64,000 nt of DNA from contig CM037864.1 in NCBI GenBank assembly GCA_021292105.1, forward strand, positions 4,436,413 through 4,500,412, read 5' to 3'. The position numbers and the translations under genes are program-made. The notes below the pieces were generated by a model. That model saw nothing but the letters and a program-made list of their open reading frames with translations, ran no database searches and was not told the DNA's origin. Position 1 is the first letter of the stretch, and the number at the start of each line of letters is the position of its first letter. Below are positions 29,501 to 41,500 of this stretch, one piece after another. The DNA comes from Anadara kagoshimensis. Lineage: Eukaryota > Mollusca > Bivalvia > Arcoida > Arcidae.

Positions 29501-32500
29501 TGCGGTTCAAAGTCGATATGAATGCAATTGATATGCAAGGCAAACTAATCATAACGCGCTAACACGCGTTATTCAGTTTGCTTGCATATCAATTGCGTTC
29601 ATATCGACTATGAACCGCATTTCTAAACAGTTCAATTGTTCAATGTATCTTTATTACAGGCCATTATAGAATGTTGTAATCAGTTAAAGGCCAGGATGGC
29701 ACCTGTGAAAGCTAAAATGTCCAACCCAACATGGAAACAGCTCGTCGCAGAGTGTTTTAAAGAAAATGTTGATTTAGTTACCAGATACTGGTAAGACTGC
29801 CACCTAGTGGTATTTTTTTTAAATAGAATTTTATGGTTGGTTGTCTTTTCCTTACAATAACTGTAAATGTATGTAATTTCACAGGCTCAAATTCTTGCAG
29901 TGTTGTAATTTCCAACATTTTCACGAGGTGTAATTTTCATGGATCTAACTATAAGATAGAGAGTATACATTATTTTAGGCAATTTTTTTTAAAAAATCAG
30001 TACACCACAAATAAAACTAAGGTACTTTTACAGTAGTGCAATGTATAACTTCTCTATAACTTCCACTTCTCTGAAACTTGTTTTAGTTTCGCTGACCATT
30101 TACATGTTGTATAGTATATATTTATGAATCAATGAATCTCATTGCCTCAATTCAAATTCTTCTGGACAGATTTTAATATGAGAAATTTTGTCATGTCAGT
30201 GGTTTTCTCCAGGCACTCTGGTTTCCTCCATTATCTAAGAAATGACCACCTCAATATGAGTGAAAGAATCTTAACTGAGACGTAAACTCCAATAATCCAC
30301 TCCACTTTTACACAATAAATAACAGTATGTTTAGACTACTGAAATCTTTAACCCAACCCTTTTTAATTAACAAGGAATCAGTTTCTGTTTACAGTGACAA
30401 ACTTATAAATGAATTGATGAAAAAATATTTTATTTTGAAATAGAAAATTTGTTCCTCACTTAATAGAAATTGGTAAAAATGTTGGCAAATGCAAATTCAT
30501 ACCAAACAAAAGTTGATGCAGTGATATTACATGGGTATATTGTGATTATTACATGGATTTTGGGACTTACTGTCTGATAAATTGTTCTTTTTTTATATTT
30601 AGAGATGTATGGAAAACCTAGTATGAATATGCTTATTAAGGGGCATATCGTCAGGTGAGCATCAAGGCCCACTATTGGCCTCCTGACACTAGATGGATTT
30701 TGGCACTGACTGTAGGATAAATTGTTCTCTCTTTTTCATATTTAGGGATGTACCGAAAACCAAGTATGATTATGCTTATAATTCCTATGGTGTAACATGT
30801 ACAGAAGTTGAATTAGATGTTTTGACGGGAGAACATCAGATTGTCAGAGCAGATATACTGTATGATTGTGGAGAAAGGTGAGAATTTATCAGATCTCAGT
30901 TTCACAACTAAGATAATCCTTAACTTAAATCTGATCTTAACTAAGATTTTCATTAATTAACATCTTGCAAATTTGAAATCTGATTATTTTTGTTATTTTT
31001 CAATATATATTCATGAATTTAAGGTGTCATTTAGAAGGTCACTCTAAGCCTATTACATCTGACGTTCCGCAAGCAAAAAGGGCCCTTAGAACAATCCAAT
31101 CTTAATGCTGAAAAAGTTTTTTAATGCAGTATACATGTATATAGTCTCTTAAAAACATGGTTTTTGTTATTTTACCATTTTTGCTACAACTACTAGAGTG
31201 ATTACACTTTTATTAGCTCACCTGAGCCAAAGGCTCAGATGAGCTATTGCAATCTATCACCGTCCGTCGTCCGTCGTGCGTCGTGCGTCGTCCGTCGTGC
31301 GTAAACTTTACATTTTAATCTTCTCCTCCAAAACTACTGGGCCATATTTGATGAAACTTGGTGATTATCATGCCTGGGTAACAGCCTTTCAAAATTGTGT
31401 TCGGGGTTTGGCCACGCCCAACAAGATGGCCGCTGTTACTAAAAATAGCAAAAAGACAAAAAATCTTCTTCTCTGAAACCAAAAGGTGCAGGCAAATTTT
31501 GATTGGATATTTGGATTCAGCATACCTGGGAACATTAAAATTGTGTTTTTCATGAAAATTATACGAAAAATAGGTTACGCGTTTTTTGCGTAAAATTACA
31601 TAATTTTTAAAATGAGACATTTATTGTTATAACTTCATAATGGCTGAAGATAATTGTATGGAGTTTTCACTGTTGATCTTGTCTTGCAATTTTCTTCCAA
31701 TTGATGTCAAGGTCGAAGGTCAAGGTCATGTCCCAGTTTTTGACCTTTGATAAAAATGCTATTTTTGTAACATTTCTTGTGATAATGGCATAGGATTTTC
31801 AGTTATTTGTAGGTATTGACATGACGATCATTTTGATACATAGATCAGGGTCATGGGTTCAAAGGTCAAGGTCACAGATGATCAAAAATACCAAAATAGT
31901 TAATTATCTGCAAAACTAGGAATTTTTTGTATAGGCATGTATATTAGAATATTGTAGGTAATGGCACAATGGTCATTTTGATATATGAATAAAGGTCATG
32001 GGTTCAAAGGTCAAGGTCATAGACGCCAAGGAATACTTAAATGGTTAATTATCTCAAAAACTATAAACTTTTTGTATAGGCATGTATATTGGAATATTGT
32101 GGGTATTGGCTTAACAATCATTTTGATATATAAATGAAGGTCATAGGTTCAAAGGTCAAGGTCATAGACTCGAACGAATACTTAAAAGGTTAATTATCTG
32201 AAAAAATATAAATTTTTTGTATAGGCATGTATATTGGAATATTGTAGGTATTGGCCTAACGGTCATTTTGGTATATGAATGCAGATCATAGGTTCAAAGG
32301 TCAAGGTCATAGAATTAAACAAATACTTAAATGGTTAATTATCTCAAAAACTATAAACTTTTTGTATAGGCATGTATATTGGAATATTGTAGGTATTGGC
32401 CTAATGATCATTTTGATATATGAATGAAGGTCATAGGTATTAAGGTCAAGGTCATAGCTGCGAACGAATATTTAAATGGTTAATTATCTCAAAAACTATA

Positions 32501-35500
32501 ATCTTTTTGTATAGGCATGTATATTAGAATATTGTAGGCATTTGCACAACAATCATTTTGATATATGAATGAAGTTCATAGGTTCAAAGGTCAAGGTCAT
32601 AGATGCAAACTAATACTTAAATGGTTAATTATCTCAAAAACTATAAACTTTTTGTATAGGCATGTATATTAGAATATTGTAGGTATTGGCCTATTGATCA
32701 TTTTGACATATGAATGAAGGTCATAGGTTCAAAGGTCAAGGTCATTGATGCAAATGAAAACTTAAATGGTTAATTATCTCAAAAACTATAAACTCTTTGT
32801 ATAGGCATGTATATTGGAATAAGGTACGTATTGGCCTAACGATCATTTTGATATATGAATGAAGGTCATAGGTTCAAAGGTCAAGGTCATAGACGCGAAC
32901 GAATACTTAAATGGTTAATTATCTTAAAAACTATAAACTTTTTGTATAGGCATGTATATTGGAATATTGTAGGCATTTGCACAACAATCATTTTGATATA
33001 TGAATGAAGGTCATAGGTTCAAAGGTCAAGGTCATAGATGCAAACAAATACTTAAATGGTTAATTATCTCAAAAACTATAAACTCTTTGTATAGGCATGT
33101 ATATTGGAATATTGTAGGTATTGGCCTAATGCACATTTTAATATACAGATGTTTTAGCTGTTTATAAATAATATATTGTAGCTAGACTTTAAATATGTTA
33201 TATATAGCATACTTATATAATAATTATTATAATTAATTTGCAAAAATACTTGCATATTATTGGTCCTTACTGCTGAAAATTTTGATATTCTCTTTTATTA
33301 ATGTCATTGACCATTGAACCTCTGCATAAGATATGTACTCTTCCTCAGGTGAGCGTTAAGGCCCATGGGCCTCTTGTTATTTATGTTTATTTAAACCAAT
33401 GTTGGTGCTTCAAAAATATAACAAAAATCGAAAATCTCACTTTATTTTTACCTAAGGACCCTTTTTTGCATGTGGATGGTCATTATTATGATTCCCCACC
33501 ACCGAAGGTGGGGAATCATATTGTTTTCGTTCTGTTTCTTCTTCTTATTATTATTTTTATTATTCTTATTTTTATTATTCTTCTTCTTTCAAGACCATAT
33601 GCTGGCGCACATCTCGGGAACGGCTTGATGGATTTAGATGAAATTTGCTACCAATAATCTGTTGTCTGTGTAGATAATCAAGACGCGTTCATTTTCGTTA
33701 TCTTGAAGGTGGGTTGGTGGGTGTAAATAAATACGTAGTTAAATACCCGGGGAAACCAATTCTGAATGGACATAAGCTGGTTACGACACCTTAGTTATAC
33801 TAAGCCAATGCTTTCACCTATGAGTTAATCCGATTAGTGACCGTTAAAAACTTGGCGATTTTTAAAACCACAGCTTGTCACGTCACACGCCTGTACTTTA
33901 TACATTTATTGCCTTTGTTTGAGGGAGATATGAACATTTGTTCACCCTCAACAAGTCATATTTCCCGAGGGCGAAGCCCGAGGGAAATGTGACTTGTTAA
34001 GGGTGAACAAATGTTCATATCTCCCTCAAACAAAGGCAATAAATTGTTTATTATACCGAAAAATAACCATTGTAATAAGAAAGACAGAAAGAAAGAAAAA
34101 TATTTAACAAAAGACAGCATGAAAACATAATTCCTTCTCCGATTCATTGCTTTTTCTCCTATCGGAACTCATCGGAGGCAAACGTTAGAACGTCGTGACC
34201 GATTCTCCATCGATGACGTCATATCATTGTGACGTCATGGCGTGTTCCGAAGAGGTGGGATATGATGTTTTCAGAGGGATACACGATGTTTTCTCCACCC
34301 TGATCACATGATCCAAGGATCCAATCAAATTACAGATAGCATCGTATTTTTCTCATGAGGTATAATAAAAAACCTTATACAATGAGATGAATGGTGTATA
34401 CAATTTGCCTTGATAGATCAAATGGCTTCGGGGTTTTCTGTTAATCACTGACTGTGGAAGTAGAAGACAGCCCACTTTTTTAAGTTTACACCAATGAAAT
34501 GTCTCCTTTTACTGACTGACACTTTCCTAATGACCGGTATGTCGAGTACAAAAATTTGTAGTTTTAGTCGGAAATGAATCTTCCGAGTAAGCCGCCACTC
34601 TGTTACTATTAACACTTTTCAAATAAGAGATGGACAATTATTTCAGGTATTGTTCAAGTTTAAGATAAAATATTTTTGTGTCTTTTTTATTCGATTTAAA
34701 CATTGGAATTTTGGTAATTTGGACTGAAAGTTCACTTCGATTTAAACATGGGAATTTTCGTAATATTTCGTAATTTGGACTGAAAATTCGCTTCAAATTC
34801 GGCGTATCGAATTAACTAACAAATTTACATAGAAATACATAGCGATCTGACGGGACCATTTGTATCATTTCGATTTAAGCGAAATTGTGATTCAACCGAT
34901 TTCAAATTAACAACTGAACAAGAGTCGACTTTATTTCGTTTGCATCAAAAACATCTAAATAATCTATAGAGCAATGAAGATCTGAGTCTTTTAGATGCTG
35001 GAAATAACAATATGAGATTTATTCCGTATAATACACCTAAACTAATATGTACCTCAACGTGTTGAAAAGTACGTTTTTTCAATAGAGGGGGTCTTTTAAA
35101 TCGGACTATATATACAGCGTCGATCAATTTCAACACACTATACACAGAGTTGACATACATGCTTCATATAAAAATGTCCCGTCTTTTACAATTTTGACTG
35201 AGTAGATGTATCGTTATGATCATGAACCTCAAACATATAGGAATAACCGATATAAGTCGCGTAATTAAAATACAAACAGATGGCCTCCTATGATGTGTTT
35301 TGCGCATTGAATCACAATTATTAATCAATAAACTTTTTAGAAAAAATATTAAATAAACATCACAAAGGGTAACTTTTATTATATTTTATTTTGGATTTTA
35401 CAATAATACCGAATCCATCGGTGTTTATACTGTCTGACGACATCGGGAGGGCACTTGGGTATATCCTCAGGCAATGTCGACACGCTACAATATTACCTGG

Positions 35501-38500
35501 ATCTACCTGTCCATAATTAGAAGGTCTTACATTCACACCTAAGACAGCGATCTTAATCAACTCAGTCGTTAATTACTGTGTTTATTCAGTGACACTCGCC
35601 AATCCGTCACTGGCTTCAATGTGTTATCACCTGTTAATTACTGGTGACCAAGATAACGGTGAACTTTGAAAACTTGTGGTCAGAAAAATCGCAAAGCGCC
35701 GTGTTTTGTCGCAAGTTAAAGAAAACAATCGCAGTTAGCGATGCCCAGCGCAAACCCTCCCATACGTGTTCATTCATTGTAACACGCGGCGACGCCAAAT
35801 CAGAGGCCTGAGAGGGGTTCTACGAGTTTTCTTATTCAATAAAATTCATTGAAAACGTCACTTCCTATGCCGAGAAGGCCTTCCAATGTACGATTTTTCT
35901 CAACCGAAAACTTTAATTCAAATCTACTTTAACTTTCAAAGAAATTTTAAAAAGCAATCAAGGTATGATTTTTTTAGTTTACCAGGTGGGCGCGGTACAA
36001 ATGTACTTTATACACAACTGCCTTTAAAATGTAATTGTTCATCAAGGCAATATATACACAACATTAAAAACGCATGCGACGTGAAAATCACAAGATTTAC
36101 CCTTTTTGGCGACACAGTAATGAAATTGGCAACAAAATTTTACAACTGGCGATTTCCTTGACGACAGACTTTTACAACCCAGCGCTAACCCTGCTAGGGT
36201 CTTTTCACCAGATATATGCCATAAATTATTTATGGATGGTGGGGAATCATACGTAACTGGTATCCCAGTTACAATCTCTAGTTCTATATTCTAATTGTGT
36301 TTATATCTTTTATTTGTAGTGCAAAAACATAATGTCAAAATATGTCAAATTTAAGTTAAGGTAAAATCTTAGTTAAGGAGTGATTGTGAAACTAGACCCT
36401 GTTCTTTCGTAGGGCCAGGGACCTCAGTGGCCAAGTGGTGTAATATGTCTGTATATCCACACATACCTGTTGTATATCTACACACTGTATAATGCTTATA
36501 TTTTGCTGTGGTTTATTTTCGTTATATTCGCGGTCCATTGTATTCATGCAAAAATAAAACCACTGCGAAAATACATGGGTATTACCAGCTCATTAATCTT
36601 GCTAGAGTTTTTTTCCCTTAATCAGATATGACCACGAAAATATGACACCGGGAATTTACTAGCCATAGTCAAACCACGAAAATTTGACACCTTGAAAATA
36701 AAGCAATGTAAAGTATCTCTACATAAAAGTTGTACTCTATTTTGACATGTTACACTGCCCCATGTAACCTTTCAAAGATCTGTGTACCCTGAGTTGCCAT
36801 TTTTGTCACCCTTCAAAGCTGTGCTAGTTTGGCCTTTTTAACCTCAATTTGAAATTCTGCCTGACTTGCATACTTTGTCGCTAAGTTTGTTAACCATAAT
36901 GTATGAGTTACTTCCCTTTTACTGCTAAATCTTGTGTGTGTTTATGTACCCACGGAAATTTATGTACCCTGGCAAGTTAACCAATCACTATGTGAGAAAT
37001 TCCTTTTAATGGGGACATGATTATGTATTTCTGTATAACCACATATACCAGGTTATGTGGTTACAACATTTCTAGCATTTACATCAGTTATAATTATACC
37101 CCCATGTTGAAGAAGAGCAGGTGGTATACTGGTTTACCTCTGTCCTTCTGTCAGTCTGCCCAAAACAAAAATTTCATAACATTTTCTCAGCAACTACTGA
37201 ACAAAGATACTCGAAATTTTGTATGCGAGTTCAGTATGAGGTCTTATGCCACAAATACTGATTTCAAGTCTGCCAGACATCCATTTCCTGTTTAATGACT
37301 TAGTTTATTTTTCAAGATTTACAGTCAGTGGTTGAAGTTAAAAGCAGGGGTATACTAAGTGAACAGTAGCTCACAGATTTCTTGTTTATTATATTATAAT
37401 TTTGTAGTTTGAATCCAGAAATTGATGTCGGACAAGCGGAGGGAGCATTTGTTATGGGACTGGGCTACTGGTTAACCGAGGAAGCACTGTATGATCCCAC
37501 CACTGGTCAGCTGGTCACTAATGACACATGGGTAAGATTTTATATATTTTACTTATTCATGTTATTCTACCCAGTCTTTTAAGAGTTTGTATTTTTAGAA
37601 AGCATTCTCTATAGTGGCCACAAAGGGGGTGGGAGTTACTCTACAGGGGTGTCTTCAGTAAGCACTGAGACTCAGGACCTCTGTTTTTAGTTTCATCCAA
37701 AAGACTTTTCTAGTATTGGTAATCTGACGTTTTGCATCATTGGTTTTGGTAGAAGATAGTATATTTTTAGTTTCATTCAAAAGACTTTTCTAGTATTGGT
37801 AATCTGACGTTTTGCATCATTGGTTGGGCAAAAGATAAAGTATATTTACTTCTGTCACAGACGAGTTTGAACCCACAACCCCCATCTTTAGAAAGCCAGT
37901 GACACAACATGCGACTAGGTTAGGTCTGTTTATACACATAAAGTGATTTACAATAAAACAATGGTAGTTTCCCTTGGAGAAAAATTCTTTAATTTTCCCA
38001 GTTTGACCATGCTTTCAAAAACAACAGTGAAGACTAGAGATGCATCAGATATTTTGAAATATACAAACAAAATGTCTACACAGATGAAATCAAATTGTAT
38101 AATACTGTTTTTCCCCATTGTTCCTTGACATAATTTCAGGTAGTGTCACAATACAATATTTCATGTATCTGGATGTGAAAATTTTTCTAGCAATTTTATG
38201 TCAGAGAACATGCATTTTTACCACCCCACCCCACCAGAGCTATCCATGTTGTTCCTATCAGTTTCCAATGTTGGATTTCTCAAGGGTTATACCAATTTCC
38301 ATATCTATATCATCACAATCATTTAAATTAATAACATCCTTATCATTTTATTCAAGAATATGAGCAAAAATCAATTGTGTAATAATTTTGAATTATATTT
38401 CAGGAGTACAAGCCTCCGTTAGCTAAAGACATTCCAATAGATTTCCGCATTCAGTTTCTGAAGAACGCTCCAAATCCACTAGGAGTACTCAGATCAAAGG

Positions 38501-41500
38501 GTAAATATAGACAAGTCTCCCCTCTAAGAATGCTCCAAACACACTGGGAGTACTCAGATCAAAGGGTAAATAGAGACAAGTCTCCCCTCTAAGAATGCTC
38601 CAAATCCACTGGGAGTACTACGATCAAAGGGTAAATATAGACAAGTCTCCCCTCTAAGAATGCTCCAAACACACTGGGAGTACTCAGATCAAAGGGTAAA
38701 TATAGATAAGTCTCCCCTCTAAGAATGCTCCAAATCCACTGGGAGTACTACGATCAAAGGGTAAATATAGACAAGTCTCCCCTCTAAGAATGCTCCAAAC
38801 ACACTGAGAGTACTCAGATCAAAGGGTAAATATAGATAAGTCTCCCCACTAAGAATGCTCCAAACACACTGGGAGTACTCAGATCAAAGGGTAAATATAG
38901 ACAAGTCTCCCCTCTAAGAATGCTCCAAACACACTGGGAGTACTCAGATCAAAGGGTAAATATAGACAAGTCTCCCCTATAAGAACACTCTAAACCCACT
39001 GGGAGTACTCAAAACCCTTGTCATCTTCTGGTTTTGAATTTGATTGGGAGCATATCCTTGTGCAAAAATTTAGGGGAGTTTAGTGGTTTTCTCTTGAAAC
39101 TCTTGTTTTCTTCACCATCTCAGAACTGACCACCTTGATATAAGTGAAAGAATCTTGACCAGGAAAGCATGCATGGATTTTGGGAAAGCATATTCCTAGC
39201 ATGTTTTACCATAAAACATTGGTTCTTGGAAAAGATATATTTAGAACTTAGAATCCATATAAAAATGTATTTTTCATTTTAAAAAGAAAACTATTTTGAA
39301 AATCTTCTCTGTAAAGAGCCTTGGTGGCCATGGGCTCTAAAGTGCGAGGTTAAAAATCAAATCATGTCTCACCACCTAGTTTTGAATCCAACTCGGCACA
39401 GATGTTAGGATGACATTTTGCCTGTTCTTGTGTTTATATAAAATTGTAATTCTGTATTATCTTTCACTGTTTGTAACAGCCGTGGGTGAGCCACCTCTGT
39501 GTATGAGTTGTTCAGCTTTATTTGCCATAAAACATGCTGTAGAAGCTGCCAGGAAGGACAACAACCATGATACTTTTTTCCCTTTGAGTAAGTTTATACC
39601 ATGAAATCATTAACATTAGTGGTGTCCCAATTTCTGGTTTTTTTTTTTTTTTGTAGATGCTCTAACACACAAATTTAGTCTGGGCCCCAAGATATCGCAG
39701 TACTTACTGGGTTTTTTTTTTTTTGGGAGGGGGGGGGGGGGATTTGAAAATGAATAAAACTTACAAGAAACTGTAATTCATTACAATGATAGTTCAACAT
39801 AAGGTTCACATTTCTGCAGAAACTTTATTTATTTAAAACAATGTTTCGTGTTGTTCTGTGTAACTTTGTTATTATGTAGGTCGCCATTTTGTAAAAAAAA
39901 AAAAAAAAAAAAAAGGGTGAGATTACCATGATATTGTGGCAATGTTATATTTTCTGTCTACAAAGCACCAGAAGTACGAAAGCCTAGTAAGCTCATGAAT
40001 GAAAAAATTTAAAAGGCGTAATAACGCGAAATAAAGGCGTTATAATGCAAAAAAAGGCGTTATAACGCAATAACGCGAATTGAAAGGCGTTATAACGCGA
40101 AATAAAGGCGTAATAACGCGAATTAAAAGGCGTTATAACGCGAAATAAAGGCGTAATAACGCGAATTGAAAGGCGTTATAACGCAAAATAAAGGCGTAAT
40201 AACGCGAATTGAAAGGCGTTATAACGCGAATTGAAAGGCGGTATAACGCGAATAAAAAGGCATTATTACGCGAAATAAAGGCTTATTCACGTGAAGTTAA
40301 GATGCCTTCCATAATGATGTGGAGGTTCTGGGGTTTAATCTCTACCCCCACCCCCCACTTTACATACATATTAAAAGTGTGTGTGTGTGTGTGTGTGTGT
40401 GTTTCCTGCACAAATATATGTAATGTAATAAGCTGTTTTATATGTATTTATTCTATGAAAATTAAAAAAAAACTGCACATCATCCGATCCTGCGCTGAAA
40501 TGAACATACTATTTCAGTAAAACAGAAAGAAAGGTTTCTTTTCAATGTTAAAGTGTTGGTTTTTTTTCATAAAGAGTATCATTTTATATATGGGGATAGA
40601 AATCTTTTAAGTAATCTGAAATATAAACATTGATAAACATTGACAATGTACACATGGCTATTTATTAAAAAGTTCCTGTCCAATTGTCAATCGCTAACTT
40701 TTTACAAAAATTAAATGACATTTGTGACATCTTAGTATGAATAGATCTGCAGTTGCCTTAAACTATTCAAACTAAAACCAATCTGTTTGTGGTGAGGGTT
40801 GTTAACATTCTCCAGGGAAGTGACTGCTCTATACATAGACAAAAAGGCATTATAACGCCTTTCACTTTGCGTTATTACGCCTTTTAATTCGCGTTATAAT
40901 GCCTTTCAATTCGCGTTAAAACACTTTTATAAAGGCATTATAACGCCTTTATTTCGCATTATAACGCCTTTCAAGTCGCGTTATTATGCCTTTCTAAAGG
41001 CGTTATAACGCCTTTCGATTATAACGCCTTTCGATTCGCGTTATTACGCCTTTCTAAAGGCGTTATAACGCCTTTATTTCGCGTTATAACACCTTTCAAT
41101 TCGCGTTATTACGCTTTTATTTCGCGTTATAACGCCTTTCGATTCGCGTTATTACGCCTTTTAATTTTTTTTATTCATGAGCTTAATAGGCTTTCGTACC
41201 AGAAGTGTCAAAATTATTCACAAATATTAAACGAATTAAAGATTTGAAGAAACACTCGTGACCTCATTGTTTACAATCCATTATTGTTTCTTCACTTTGT
41301 GTCGCTATAAACATACTGTAATATCATGGGACCTGCATCAATGAAATAGCATTTATTACAAACTTACTATAAATGGAAACCACAAACGATGAATTTACAA
41401 CCCCACAAAATGGTATTTTCTCAGAAGCACAGAAATTGAACACAACAAAAAAAAATGATTTCACAGTAGGTACATGTATATGTCTTAAAGTATGGATTTT

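Larger units (their letters stand above)
33490..36285. mobile_element. GATTCCCCACC-ended composite repeat
   Basis: The left end has ATGATTCCCCACCACCGAAG then GTGGGGAATCAT, itself a hairpin, followed by a (TTCTTCTTATTATT)-like run. The right end has ATGGTGGGGAATCATACGTA then ACTGGTATCCCAGTTACAATC. A second element with its own 140-bp palindrome is nested at 33904-34044. No transposase-like reading frame was seen. Outer limits are approximate. Confidence 0.5.

Noticed and set aside
40209-40520. 103-residue open frame in the foldback element as a transposase
   Set aside because: It is too short, low in complexity (includes a (GT)n run), and has no catalytic motif.
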